From assembly GCA_944362545.1 (NCBI GenBank), contig CALVTJ010000001.1, forward strand, positions 1 to 64,000: a stretch of 64,000 nt of DNA, in the 5' to 3' direction. A program made the translations under genes and the position numbers. The stretch comes from an uncultured Clostridia bacterium (lineage in GTDB: Bacteria > Bacillota > Clostridia > Christensenellales > UBA1242). The notes beneath the pieces are model-generated. The model was not told the origin of the DNA. It saw only the letters and a program-made list of their open reading frames with translations, and searched no databases. The stretch's first letter is position 1. Each line of letters starts with the position of its first letter. Positions 35,010 to 43,219 of the stretch are shown in pieces.

Positions 35010-36548
35010 CTAAACTCTGACAGGAGATTTGTTTGTTTTGAGTCTCAACATAAAGGGAATGGTTATCACAACATAGACAAACACACCCAAAACAACCGCC
35101 ACAATGATGTTTGCGAGCGTGGAAAAATAATTGCAATTTATAAATGTGTAAACCATTAAAAACATGACAAGCGTGCCAAACAGAAGCGAAAACAAATCGG
35201 CAAAAGGAATCACAAAATTTACCATTCTTTTCAGTTTCCACAAAGCACACAGGCTGACAATAGCGGACAGAGTCAAATTGCCAAACACCAAAGCGAAAAT
35301 GTTGACATCCGGCAAAGCAGAAAGGAAAAAGGACAACAGTGCCTTTGCTACTCCGCCAACAATTGTGATAAGCAAGATAAACCTAAACTGTCCATTTGCC
35401 TGCAAAAGCATGACAAGATATTGCATAAGGGCTGTAAAGATGATGGAAAACGCACCATATAATGCCAAGTCAAAAGCAATATCCAAAATCGCACCGGTCA
35501 TGTCACTGTAAACGAGCATAAACACCTGTTTTGAGATTGCCACCACTCCAAAAGTTGTCGGCAAAATCAAAAACAACAACACCTTCAATCCTTTTTCAAT
35601 TGTCACTCTTCCGCCAACACCTTTGGAGATGAGAAAGGAGATGTTGGGGAGCAAAGTTGTTGTCACCGCCATAGATATAATAAGGGGGAAGTTTAAAATT
35701 GCACCCACAATGCCGGACTGAAGTCCAAAAAGTTTTGTGGCAAGTCCACTTGAAACCCCCGCACTCATAAGGCGTGGAACGATTACAAGTCCATCAAAAG
35801 CATTGACAAGCGGAAGAATGGAAGCGGAAAACATCAACGGAAAGTTTGCTTTGTCAAACTCATGCCTTGCAAATTTGATAGACTGCAAATCCTGAAGCGT
35901 TTGAAAGTTTTTGTTTCTAACTGCCTTCAAAATGACAAGATAAGACAGAGCAATCACTTCGCTGACAGTTATGCCCAAAAAAGCACCAAAAACCCCTTCA
36001 ACAATGCCAATCTTGGCAAAATAAAAGGCAAACAACAGCCCAAAGACAAACTTGAACACCTGCTCAATGATTTGACTGATGGCAGTTGGCACCATGTTTT
36101 CATAGCCTTGAAAAAACCCACGAAAAACCGACAGCCCAGCACCAAGTGGCAAAAGCAAAACAAAAAGCGAATAGGAATTGTTGTTTGAAATGCCCTGAAA
36201 TGCCGAAATGTATCTTCCGCAGAACAAAAACACCAAGCCTATCAAAACACCAATGCCGACACCAATAAAGAGCGCACGTTTGAGATATGTGGAAATTTTT
36301 GTCATATTACCCTTTGCTCTTGCAGTGCTGATAAGTTTTGACAGCGAGTTTGTCACCCCACCACAAGTCAGCACCAGCGCAAAGGCATAAAGTGACATGA
36401 CAAGTTGAAAAATGCCAATCCCCTCAATGCCCAAAAGATTTGTAAGAGGAAGCCTAAACAGCGCACCCAGTACCTTGCACACCAGTCCACTGACAAGCAG
36501 GACAACCGCACTGACACCTAAGCGATTTTTGACCTTAACCTTTTTCAT
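35010..36548 (-). CDS. SpoVB/MurJ-type polysaccharide or lipid II flippase
   Basis: Multi-pass protein of the MOP/MVF superfamily, 512 residues with about 14 hydrophobic helices. It opens with a basic MKKVKVKNR segment followed by a helix pair with KVLGALFRLPLTNLLGIEG, the characteristic start of SpoVB/YtgP proteins, and later has SVFRGFFQGYENMVPTAISQ. In Bacillus, SpoVB is needed for spore cortex and YtgP/MurJ for lipid II export; which role applies here cannot be told. The start is ATG 36548 with GGAG 8 nt upstream; the 20-codon longer frame has no ribosome site. Divergent from the 169-aa gene. Confidence 0.9.
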   Translation of the reverse strand: MKKVKVKNRLGVSAVVLLVSGLVCKVLGALFRLPLTNLLGIEGIGIFQLVMSLYAFALVLTCGGVTNSLSKLISTARAKGNMTKISTYLKRALFIGVGIGVLIGLVFLFCGRYISAFQGISNNNSYSLFVLLLPLGAGLSVFRGFFQGYENMVPTAISQIIEQVFKFVFGLLFAFYFAKIGIVEGVFGAFLGITVSEVIALSYLVILKAVRNKNFQTLQDLQSIKFARHEFDKANFPLMFSASILPLVNAFDGLVIVPRLMSAGVSSGLATKLFGLQSGIVGAILNFPLIISMAVTTTLLPNISFLISKGVGGRVTIEKGLKVLLFLILPTTFGVVAISKQVFMLVYSDMTGAILDIAFDLALYGAFSIIFTALMQYLVMLLQANGQFRFILLITIVGGVAKALLSFFLSALPDVNIFALVFGNLTLSAIVSLCALWKLKRMVNFVIPFADLFSLLFGTLVMFLMVYTFINCNYFSTLANIIVAVVLGVFVYVVITIPFMLRLKTNKSPVRV

Positions 36549-36627
36549 TCTATGCTCCAAACAGGAAATTTTGCTTTTATCATGCAAAGAAAGAATGAAA
36601 ATATTCAAAAATTTTGAAAAATAAGTA

Positions 36628-36656
36628 TTTACAAATCAAAAATGTCGTGATATAAT
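36628..36656 (+). promoter_or_regulatory. Promoter of the 169-aa gene
   Basis: TTTACA (36628-36633), 17-nt spacer, TATAAT (36651-36656), followed by AAAAAGGAG and ATG 36687. Confidence 0.88.
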
Positions 36657-36686
36657 AACAGCAGAATAACGAAAAAGGAGTTTCAA

Positions 36687-37196
36687 ATGGCATATACTAT
36701 AGAAAAATCAAATGCAACTCATCCAGGAATTGTAATAATGCAGGATGGAAAATCTGTGCAAGAAGTTATGCCGATTATTGATTTTATTGACAACTGCAAT
36801 CTCGCGGGCAATTTGCTGGATATAGACAAAAAGTTCCTGTCTTTTATTACGCTTGGTTTTGTAAGCAGAGATGAATTTAACAATTATCTCGACACAGTAG
36901 CAAAACTAAATGTTCAATTTGGTGATTTCTTTTTGAAATTAAAAGGCAAAGGGCTTCCAATCGCAATTCCTGATGGAGATTTTTGGACTGCTCGCTACAA
37001 TGAAATCACTACCAAAATAGACAAGGGAGAAGTTGACAGAGTTGTTGGAGCAAAAAGGCTTGCAGAAGAATTTGAAAAGACAATGAGTCTATGTATTAAT
37101 ACAAACAAAAAAACCGCTGAAAAATATAACATTCCTGTTCCAAAAACACCAAAAGAAAAGAAAAGGGAAGAAGCTGCTGGAAGAAGTATCAATTGA
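36687..37196 (+). CDS. Hypothetical protein, 169 aa
   Basis: Family not recognised. Soluble, no signal peptide. The N-terminal 30 residues look beta-rich (THPGIVIMQDGKSVQEVMP). A hydrophobic helical middle follows (PIIDFIDNCNLAGNLLDID and KFLSFITLGFVS), then a charged helix region (EVDRVVGAKRLAEEFEKTM) and a basic Pro/Lys tail. ATG 36687 has an AAAAAGGAG ribosome site and a strong promoter, and a terminator follows the stop. It is convergent with the 478-aa gene. No functional clue from neighbours. Confidence 0.75.
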   Translation: MAYTIEKSNATHPGIVIMQDGKSVQEVMPIIDFIDNCNLAGNLLDIDKKFLSFITLGFVSRDEFNNYLDTVAKLNVQFGDFFLKLKGKGLPIAIPDGDFWTARYNEITTKIDKGEVDRVVGAKRLAEEFEKTMSLCINTNKKTAEKYNIPVPKTPKEKKREEAAGRSIN

Positions 37197-37212
37197 CACA
37201 ATTCTACACAAC

Positions 37213-37250
37213 AAAAAAGCCAAATTAGCATAAACTAATTTGGCTTTTTA
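37213..37250. terminator. Bidirectional terminator between convergent genes
   Basis: GCCAAATTAG/CTAATTTGGC perfect 10-bp stem with a 6-nt loop and A/T runs on both sides. It serves the plus-strand 169-aa gene and the minus-strand 478-aa gene. Confidence 0.92.
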
Positions 37251-38684
37251 TAATTCTCTTCCCATTTCTCTATCAATCAAAGGTTTTGTGCTTGGCATGT
37301 TGGATAAACTGGATAAATAAGAATTGGAAGTTTGATTTAATGTCTCTAGCTTATCAAGATTGTTGGAAGTTTCATCTTGGTAAGTAATGTCTTTTTTCGA
37401 TAAATTTATTGGCGTTTTTATGTTATTCATGTCCAAATTTATTTGTGACTGTTGGCTAATATTTTCAAGAGAATCTTGGACTTGCTGAATTTCAAGAGAA
37501 TCTTGGACTTGCTGAATTTTTTGTTGGTTTTGATTTCTATCTTCAATCCATTTTTTTATCAAATCTTCATCTTTTAATGCCTTTTCATTTACATTTCTGA
37601 CAGGAGCAGGTTTGACAATCTCTTTTTTGTTGATATCTTTTTTCAAAATTGGTGGGGATCCACCACCTCCAGATCTTCCTCCCCCGCCTTTTGATTTTCC
37701 TTTGTCTCTTTTTTTGCCACCACCGCCGCCTTTTGACTTGCCTTTATCGGCTTTCTTTTCTCCGCCACCTTTTGATTTTTTCTTGGCAGGTTTGCTGATA
37801 GACTTAACTTCTTTCTTCTCTTCTCGTTTTGTTTCCTTGCTGATTTCCACAACCGGTGGAGCAAAGGTCTTATCTCTTATATTTGCAAGTGGTGTGCTGT
37901 ATCCGGCAAAAACTGTGGCAATCTCTGGATTTTTTAAAAGTTCTGGCAAAACTTTGTTCTTGACAATAACATAATCAAGCACGCGTTTCAAAAAAGTATT
38001 ATCCTGTGCAAGTGATGGGTCTTTTTGTATAAATTTCTCCACAAGAGCCCTATATTCTGCACTAACCTTTTGACCAATTTCACCACTACCTTCCAAAAGT
38101 TTCAAAAGTCTGACAAGATAGAGTTGGGACAGCACTTCGGTGAGTTCTTTGGCAAAAAGTCTTTCTTCATTTTGATTGTAAAGATAATCTTCAACTTCGT
38201 TCTTTTCAAACACGGTCACTTCTTTCAAAATGTTCCATTGCAGGCAGGCTTTGTCAGCAAAATCTGGAGAATAGATATCTTCAATCTCTCCAAGTTGTGT
38301 CAAATGCTTTTTGTCTTCTTCAATTCCGTGTTCAATTTCAATCAAAAACAACTTTGCTTTGCAAAATGATGGTTGAATGTCAAGTTCCACTTTGAAATTT
38401 AACACAACATTTACCTTTGAAAACTTTGTCGAAGCATAAATAGAGTTGTCGGTTTTCTCGCCAAACAATTTTGGAAGTTTGGCAAGTACATTCAAAATTT
38501 TTTCATCCGAAATTTTATAACTTCCATCCGCAGAAAATTGTCCAAGCAAATTGTCTCTTTGTTTCGCTTGGTAAAGCAAAATGCTCAAATATTCTTTTTG
38601 AAGTTTTTGCACATCAAGTGCAGGCGCCTGATTTGGTGCCTGTTGTGTCACACCTGATTTTTCAACTTTCTTTTCTCTTCTCAT
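37248..38684 (-). CDS. Unknown protein, 478 aa, with Gly/Lys-rich linker
   Basis: Family not recognised. Three parts are visible: a helical, probably folded N-terminal region (about 20-260) with a beta stretch VVLNFKVELDIQPSF; a low-complexity basic linker (about 285-350) made of KSKGGGG-type repeats interspersed with KKADKGK; and a Gln/Asn/Asp-rich C-terminal region (about 350-478). The C-terminal region contains an exact 27-bp tandem duplication (37464-37517) that repeats nine residues (QVQDSLEIQ). No signal peptide or membrane helix. The start is placed at ATG 38684 because a good promoter's -10 box lies 6 nt before it; the ATG seven codons upstream is in the promoter spacer. No ribosome site is present, so the mRNA appears leaderless. 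The basic linker could bind nucleic acid. Confidence 0.78.
   Translation of the reverse strand: MRREKKVEKSGVTQQAPNQAPALDVQKLQKEYLSILLYQAKQRDNLLGQFSADGSYKISDEKILNVLAKLPKLFGEKTDNSIYASTKFSKVNVVLNFKVELDIQPSFCKAKLFLIEIEHGIEEDKKHLTQLGEIEDIYSPDFADKACLQWNILKEVTVFEKNEVEDYLYNQNEERLFAKELTEVLSQLYLVRLLKLLEGSGEIGQKVSAEYRALVEKFIQKDPSLAQDNTFLKRVLDYVIVKNKVLPELLKNPEIATVFAGYSTPLANIRDKTFAPPVVEISKETKREEKKEVKSISKPAKKKSKGGGEKKADKGKSKGGGGGKKRDKGKSKGGGGRSGGGGSPPILKKDINKKEIVKPAPVRNVNEKALKDEDLIKKWIEDRNQNQQKIQQVQDSLEIQQVQDSLENISQQSQINLDMNNIKTPINLSKKDITYQDETSNNLDKLETLNQTSNSYLSSLSNMPSTKPLIDREMGREL
37464..37517. repeat. 27-bp exact tandem duplication, two copies
   Basis: Copies 37464-37490 and 37491-37517 are identical and in frame, duplicating nine residues in the 478-aa protein. 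The lack of differences suggests a recent event. Confidence 0.9.
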
Positions 38685-38690
38685 AAAATT

Positions 38691-38719
38691 ATTATACAAT
38701 ACCATTTTTTCTTTTGCAA
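38691..38719 (-). promoter_or_regulatory. Leaderless promoter of the 478-aa gene
   Basis: Minus strand TTGCAA (38714-38719), 17-nt spacer, TATAAT (38691-38696), AATTTT, ATG. The predicted start coincides with the A of ATG. Confidence 0.7.
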
Positions 38720-38742
38720 GATTTTTTCGTTGATTTATCCCT

Positions 38743-39054
38743 CTATTTTCTCAGAAATGTCACACATAGCGGTTTTTCTTTTATGTCATTGACCGTAATG
38801 CCATTTGCCACACATTTACCACTGTCATTGAAAAGGCAGTGTGCATTGCAACCAATGGAGATTGTCGACGAATCTCTCTGCGGAGCATAATCCGGTGGAG
38901 TGCTAGAGAAAATCCATTTTGTTTTGTCCACTTTCGGTTTGTTTCCTCTTTCAAACTTAGCACATTCAACATTTTTCTTAATCAAAATTTCCTTTGCTTT
39001 ACAGGTGTATCTGTCGTTGAATTTGCATCCTGTCTTTCTGCATCTAATGTCCAT
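38743..39054 (-). CDS. Double DUF1540-like cysteine-rich protein, 103 aa
   Basis: Two copies of a C4 module are joined by a 35-residue linker. Module 1 has C5, C10, C18 and C31 (RKTGCKFNDRYTCKAKEI). Module 2 has C69, C73, C81 and C97 (CNAHCLFNDSGKCVANGITV ... LCVTF). The pattern C-x3-4-C-x-(Y/F)N-x4-C-x-A-x2-I-x-V ... C-x-TF matches DUF1540, found in many Bacillota as one or two modules and probably metal-binding. ATG 39054 follows GGAGGAAG. It is divergent from rplI. Function unknown. Confidence 0.8.
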   Translation of the reverse strand: MDIRCRKTGCKFNDRYTCKAKEILIKKNVECAKFERGNKPKVDKTKWIFSSTPPDYAPQRDSSTISIGCNAHCLFNDSGKCVANGITVNDIKEKPLCVTFLRK

Positions 39055-39158
39055 AACTTCCTCCACAAACAATTATGTACAAATGGTTAGAATATTAACA
39101 CAAATTTTACAGTTTTTCCTGCAAAAACAAATTCTAACCTGTCAAAATCTCGCTTCTG

Positions 39159-39188
39159 TTGACAATTATGCATTTTGTGTTGTAAAAT
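39159..39188 (+). promoter_or_regulatory. rplI promoter
   Basis: TTGACA (39159-39164), 18-nt spacer, TAAAAT (39183-39188), 22 bp before ATG 39211. Confidence 0.82.
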
Positions 39189-39210
39189 CAAACAAAAGAA
39201 GGAGAAAAAG

Positions 39211-39654
39211 ATGAAAGTTGTTTTGCTCGAAAATGTAAGAGGAACAGGAAAGAAGGGAGAAATCAAAGAAGTAGCGGATGGATATGCAAAAAATTATCTT
39301 TTCAAAAACAAACTCGCCCGCCTTGCTGACAACAGTGCCATGAATGAAAACAAAAACCAAAATGAAGCGACAAAATATCACAAGGCCCAAGAACTTGCCG
39401 CTGCCAAAGAACTTTCAAAAAAATTGAATGGCAAAAATGTGCTTTTAAAAATCAAATGCGGAAATAACGGCAAAACTTTTGGTTCAATCACCAGCAAAGA
39501 AATTGCCGAAGAACTTGCAAAAACCGGCATAAATCTTGACAAGAAAAAGATTGAACTCAAGGAGCCAATAAAACTTACGGGCATCTATCATGTGACCGCA
39601 AAGATTTATCCAGAAGTGAGTGCAAAATTCACTGTGGAAGTGGAAGCTGAATAA
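39211..39654 (+). CDS. rplI: Ribosomal protein L9 (bL9)
   Basis: Large-subunit protein binding near the L1 stalk. At 147 residues it has the normal plan: N-terminal domain [20 protein letters not shown] with [11 protein letters not shown], the long central helix (about 42-78) and the C-terminal domain with [19 protein letters not shown] 39211 follows AAGGAG; 12 further in-frame codons upstream overlap the promoter. Here it stands alone with its own promoter and terminator, not linked to dnaB or rpsR. Confidence 0.97.
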   Translation: MKVVLLENVRGTGKKGEIKEVADGYAKNYLFKNKLARLADNSAMNENKNQNEATKYHKAQELAAAKELSKKLNGKNVLLKIKCGNNGKTFGSITSKEIAEELAKTGINLDKKKIELKEPIKLTGIYHVTAKIYPEVSAKFTVEVEAE

Positions 39655-39689
39655 TTTTTCGTAGGCAAAAATGAGAGAAAAAATTTATT

Positions 39690-39735
39690 AAAAACAAAAA
39701 ATCAGTCAAACAAAAATGATTGATTTTTTTCTTTT
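39690..39735. terminator. Bidirectional terminator after rplI
   Basis: AAAAATCA-TCA/TGA-TGATTTTTTT stem with an 8-nt loop between convergent rplI and the 60-aa gene. Confidence 0.75.
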
Positions 39736-39761
39736 TATGCACAAAAAATGAAGCACGCATC

Positions 39762-39944
39762 TCACTTTTTGAGATTTTTTCTTTTTAAAGCACAATATTT
39801 GTTGTTGATAAGTGTGGACAGCGAGCAAGAGATTTGATTGATGAGATTTCGCAGTTCATCAAGTTCTTCCACATCCAAACCCTTGGCAAGTTCCATTGCC
39901 ACAGAAGTTGCAAAAAGGACAAGTTCTTCTTCATTTCGTGCCAT
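39762..39944 (-). CDS. DUF6774-like small protein, 60 aa
   Basis: The sequence NEEELVLFATSVAMELAKG ... EELDELRNLINQISCSLSTLI fits the short family I know as DUF6774 (pattern ELV-x-F-x-T-x2-A ... EEL-x2-L-x4-Q-x3-L-x-T), two helices, common in Bacillota, function unknown. A basic KRKNLKK tail follows. The ATG at 39944 has only a weak AAAAGA ribosome site. It lies 40 bp downstream of rsmA in the same direction, beyond a hairpin terminator that overlaps the rsmA stop. Confidence 0.65.
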   Translation of the reverse strand: MARNEEELVLFATSVAMELAKGLDVEELDELRNLINQISCSLSTLINNKYCALKRKNLKK

Positions 39945-39965
39945 ATCTTTTTATATTTCTCTCAA

Positions 39966-40001
39966 CAAAAAAATGTGAAAGTTTTCACAATCTCTCACAT
40001 T
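39966..40001 (-). terminator. Terminator overlapping the rsmA stop
   Basis: Minus strand AATGTGA (39995-40001) pairs with TCACATT (39972-39978), followed by a T run; an inner TGTGAAA/TTTCACA alternative also exists. Confidence 0.65.
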
Positions 40002-40770
40002 TTTCAAAAAGACTGACAAATTCTTGAAGAGAAAATTGTTCCGGTCTTTTTTTCAAATTTTCTTCATCAAAAACACTTTTCAACTCATTTTTGCCATAAC
40101 GCGAAGAAAGATTGTTTAAAATGGTCTTTCTACGCATCGAAAAACAAGTTTTGATAAATTCCAAAAATTTTTGTCTGTCAATGCCACCAAATTTGTTTCT
40201 GTCAATCTTGATGTGCAATAATGCCGAATCGACATTTGGCTGTGGATAAAACATCTGTCTGCCAATTATGCGTGTAATTTTTGGCGTCCCATAAAAATTG
40301 ACCATGACTGTCAAAATGCCATAGTTCTTTCCGCCAAACTTGGCACAAACTCGCTCCGCCACTTCTTTTTGCACCATGATTGTCAACGACTGCACCTTTT
40401 GGCCTTCTTCCAAAAGTTTGAAAATGATTGGTGTGGTGATGTAATATGGCAGGTTTGCCACCACCTTGTAAGGCTTGTCAAATTTTTCTTCCACATCCTG
40501 CATTTTTACATTCATAAAATCGCCAAAAACAAACTCCGTGTTTTTCAAATTGAGAGACAGAAGTTCCTTTTGCAAATCTCTGTCAATTTCAAAAGAAACA
40601 ACTTTTTTTGCATGCTCTGACAACACACGTGTCAAACTGCCCGCTCCCGCACCAATTTCCAAAATCTCATCATCTTTGTCAATTTCGGCATCATTTGCAA
40701 TGGCTTCAAGCAAGTTTTTGTCAGAGATAAAATTTTGTCCAAATTTTTTTTTAAACACAAAATCTTTCAT
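39985..40770 (-). CDS. rsmA: 16S rRNA dimethyladenosine transferase RsmA (KsgA)
   Basis: Dimethylates two adjacent adenosines in 16S helix 45. At 261 residues it has KKKFGQNFISD (8-18), the SAM motif ILEIGAGAGSLT (about 36-47), acidic EIDRD, catalytic NLPYY (about 105-109) and the C-terminal FSMRRKTILNNL. The start ATG overlaps the tatD stop by 4 bp (ATGA), so translation is coupled. tatD-rsmA adjacency is as in Bacillus (yabD ... ksgA) but without rnmV between. Confidence 0.96.
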   Translation of the reverse strand: MKDFVFKKKFGQNFISDKNLLEAIANDAEIDKDDEILEIGAGAGSLTRVLSEHAKKVVSFEIDRDLQKELLSLNLKNTEFVFGDFMNVKMQDVEEKFDKPYKVVANLPYYITTPIIFKLLEEGQKVQSLTIMVQKEVAERVCAKFGGKNYGILTVMVNFYGTPKITRIIGRQMFYPQPNVDSALLHIKIDRNKFGGIDRQKFLEFIKTCFSMRRKTILNNLSSRYGKNELKSVFDEENLKKRPEQFSLQEFVSLFEKCERL

Positions 40771-41534
40771 ATTCCAAACACCCTTTTTGCATTTTCGGTG
40801 GTAATCTTTGCCACTTCTTCAATAGTCATACCCTTTATGCGCGCAATGGCATCCGCCACATAAACGACATTTTTTGGCTCGTTTCTCTGCCCCCTAAATG
40901 GCACGGGCGTCATGTAAGGACAATCGGTTTCAAGCAAAATTTTCTCTACCGGCAACTGCCTTACCACTTCCACCACATTTTTGGCATTTTTAAAAGTCAC
41001 AACTCCACCGAAAGAAAATGAAAAACCAAGTTTTATCAAAATTTTTGCACTTTCAATGCTCCCGCCATAACAATGAAGCAAACTTTCTCTTTTTGGTGTG
41101 TTGTTTTGTAAAATTTCAATCGTGTCGCCCATGGCATCGCGACTATGCACAACAACCGGCAAATTCAGTTCGTTTGCAAAAGAAATTTGTCTGTCAAAAA
41201 TCAATTTTTGCAAATCTTTTGTTTCGGTAGTAAAATGATAATCAAGTCCGATTTCGCCAATAGCCACACACTTTTCATCTTTTGCCAAGTTCGCAAATTT
41301 ATCAAAAGAATTTTCAAAATCATCATCCAAAACATTTTCTGGATGCAATCCAACAGTGGAATAAACTTCTGCAAATTGACGAGAAAGTTCCACCGCTCTT
41401 TTGGATGAAAAAAGATTGTAAGCCGAGCAAATAATTTTGTTTACTCCATTTTCTTTTGCTCGCTTTACAACATCATTCAAATCATTTTCAAAACACTTGT
41501 CCAAAATGTGTCCATGAGAATCTACAAGTTCCAT
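40767..41534 (-). CDS. tatD: TatD-family metal-dependent deoxyribonuclease
   Basis: TIM-barrel metal hydrolase. At 255 residues it has DSHGH (5-9, normally D-x-H-x-H), GLHPE, GEIGLDYH with the metal-bridging Glu, VVVHSRDA, LHCYGG and LLETDCPYMTP. Metal ligands all appear present. Upstream there is a promoter (TTGACT-17-TAGACT) whose -10 box ends 6 nt before the ATG and no ribosome site beyond AGG, so the mRNA appears leaderless. Divergent from spmA; overlaps rsmA by 4 bp. Confidence 0.95.
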   Translation of the reverse strand: MELVDSHGHILDKCFENDLNDVVKRAKENGVNKIICSAYNLFSSKRAVELSRQFAEVYSTVGLHPENVLDDDFENSFDKFANLAKDEKCVAIGEIGLDYHFTTETKDLQKLIFDRQISFANELNLPVVVHSRDAMGDTIEILQNNTPKRESLLHCYGGSIESAKILIKLGFSFSFGGVVTFKNAKNVVEVVRQLPVEKILLETDCPYMTPVPFRGQRNEPKNVVYVADAIARIKGMTIEEVAKITTENAKRVFGI

Positions 41535-41540
41535 GCCTAA

Positions 41541-41569
41541 AGTCTAACAAAACAAAAAGCCAAAGTCAA
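41541..41569 (-). promoter_or_regulatory. Leaderless promoter of tatD-rsmA
   Basis: Minus strand TTGACT (41564-41569), 17-nt spacer, TAGACT (41541-41546), TTAGGC, ATG 41534. Confidence 0.65.
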
Positions 41570-41674
41570 GCACACCGACATTTTGTGCAGAAATTTCTCT
41601 CAAAGCAAGTTTTGATTTTCGCAATAAAGACAAAAAATAATTCTTTTTTCGCAAAATTTCGCATATCATTTTTT

Positions 41675-42253
41675 ATGAACATTTTTTGGTTTGTCATGAT
41701 GTTTTTGAGCATTTTGATTTTGCTTATCACAAATCCAAGTGCGGTCTTGTCAGAGATGATTGGAGCATCTGCTGATGCACTTTCACTGTGCATTGAACTA
41801 TGCGCGGTTTATGCCGTGTGGCTAGGCATTATGGAAATGGTGGAAGCAAGTGGACTTGGCGAAAAACTTGCCAAACTTCTTCGCCCACTCATCAAAAAAA
41901 TCTTTAAGGTAGATGACGGCGAAACACAAAAAATCATCGCCCTAAATGTTTCGGCAAACATGCTCGGACTTGGCAATGCCGCCACACCAATGGGAATAAG
42001 AGCAATGCAAAAACTCGATGATGGCAGTGGAAAAGCCAATTTTGCCATGATAATGCTGATTGTGATAAATGCCACATCCATCCAACTTCTGCCAACCACC
42101 GTGATCGGTCTGCGTGCAAGTGCCGGTTCTCAAAACCCAGCGGACATCATCATTCCAACACTTCTTGTCACATTCTGCACCACTGTGCTTGGCATTTTGC
42201 TTGTTCACACCATTCACAAAATCATTCACAAAAAGGCTAGGGCGAAAAAATGA
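41675..42253 (+). CDS. spmA: Spore maturation protein A
   Basis: Membrane protein of the nucleoside-recognition (Gate) family, in Bacillus needed with SpmB for spore core dehydration. At 192 residues there are about four to five helices; MLGLGNAATPMGIRAMQ (about 102-118) is the Gate-family signature and SIQLLPTTVIGLRASAGS follows. The start is ATG 41675 (MNIFWFVMM); the open frame runs further upstream but into the tatD promoter region. No ribosome site; TATCAT lies 5 nt before the ATG, again suggesting a leaderless start. Overlaps spmB by 4 bp. Presence supports a sporulating ancestor or lifestyle. Confidence 0.93.
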   Translation: MNIFWFVMMFLSILILLITNPSAVLSEMIGASADALSLCIELCAVYAVWLGIMEMVEASGLGEKLAKLLRPLIKKIFKVDDGETQKIIALNVSANMLGLGNAATPMGIRAMQKLDDGSGKANFAMIMLIVINATSIQLLPTTVIGLRASAGSQNPADIIIPTLLVTFCTTVLGILLVHTIHKIIHKKARAKK

Positions 42254-42762
42254 GTGTGAGCGATTATATCCTGCCAATACTGTTTGTTATGTTGTTTTTA
42301 TACTGCCTATACAAGCGCGTAAACACATACGACACCTTTGTCAAAGGCGCAAAAGGTGCAATAAAATTAGTGGTGGACATCTTTCCGTTTATTGCTTCAA
42401 TCTTGATTGCAGTTGCACTTTTGAGAGTGAGTGGCATAACCGACTTTTTGGCACAACTTCTCTCGCCAATCTTTAATGCACTTGGCATTCCGACAGAACT
42501 GTGCGAACTTGTCCTGCTTCGTCCATTTACCGGCAGTGGAAGTTATGGCATTTTGGAAAACATTTTTACTACCTATGGACCAGACAGTTATATTTCGCGC
42601 TGTGCATGTGTGATAATGGGTTGCAGTGAAACAATTTTCTATGTTGCCACAGTTTATATCTCACAAACAAAAGTCCAAAAACTCTTCTATGCCATTCCGG
42701 TAGCACTTATCTGCTCGCTTGTTGGCACAATTCTTGCCTGTCTTGTTTGCAAAATTATGTAA
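42250..42762 (+). CDS. spmB: Spore maturation protein B
   Basis: Partner of SpmA. At 170 residues it is multi-pass, with LLRPFTGSGSYGILENI (about 90-106) and the Gate-like CVIMGCSETIFYVATVYI (about 122-139). Start ATG overlaps the spmA stop (ATGA), so the two are coupled. No terminator is evident behind it; a C-tract promoter for the next gene starts 27 bp after its stop. Confidence 0.95.
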   Translation: MSVSDYILPILFVMLFLYCLYKRVNTYDTFVKGAKGAIKLVVDIFPFIASILIAVALLRVSGITDFLAQLLSPIFNALGIPTELCELVLLRPFTGSGSYGILENIFTTYGPDSYISRCACVIMGCSETIFYVATVYISQTKVQKLFYAIPVALICSLVGTILACLVCKIM

Positions 42763-42788
42763 AATTTTAAAATATTTATGTCAAAAAG

Positions 42789-42817
42789 TTGACTTCTCCC
42801 CCCCCCCATGTTATCAT
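42789..42817 (+). promoter_or_regulatory. Promoter with C10 tract in the spacer (possible phase-variable)
   Basis: TTGACT (42789-42794), 17-nt spacer TCT-C10-ATGT, extended -10 TGT-TATCAT (42812-42817). Ten identical bases (42798-42807) fill the spacer. Same architecture and same -10 as at 6384-6411. Confidence 0.72.
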
Positions 42818-42839
42818 AACACTGACAAAGGAGAACATT

Positions 42840-43211
42840 ATGAAAAGATTAAACATGTCTGCTTTCAAATATATCGCAATGATTTTACTTGTCGGAATAA
42901 CAATAACAGCTTTTGCTTGCTTTGGCTACATGGTAGAATTAATAAACATTTTAAATAATTCTGGAATTGACGCATCATCTGCAGCTTTCAGTGCTTCACT
43001 CTACTTCATGGTTGGCATAGCATCTTTTGTTGCAATCTTTTGGCTGGGACTGAGCCTTATCAACGATATAATTGACAAAAAAAGAATGCAAATAATTGAA
43101 GAAACAATCTCATCAATAAACAAAAAGACCTGTCCAAAATGCGGAAAAATTTTGAAAAGAGATGAAAAATTCTGTTCTAACTGTGGACAAAAAATAGATT
43201 ATGAAAATTAG
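42840..43211 (+). CDS. Two-helix membrane protein with C-terminal zinc ribbon, 123 aa
   Basis: Two hydrophobic helices at about 10-37 and 50-77, a cytoplasmic helix, then a zinc ribbon with C98, C101, C112 and C115 (CPKCGK ... CSNCGQ). No signal cleavage site is obvious. ATG 42840 follows AAAGGAG at 6 nt; the open frame extends 17 codons upstream through the C tract but that part is promoter. The leader and promoter resemble those of the 108-aa protein at 6022, also a small two-helix protein. Function unknown; the zinc ribbon may contact a protein partner or nucleic acid. Confidence 0.8.
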   Translation: MKRLNMSAFKYIAMILLVGITITAFACFGYMVELINILNNSGIDASSAAFSASLYFMVGIASFVAIFWLGLSLINDIIDKKRMQIIEETISSINKKTCPKCGKILKRDEKFCSNCGQKIDYEN

Positions 43212-43219
43212 TAAATAAT

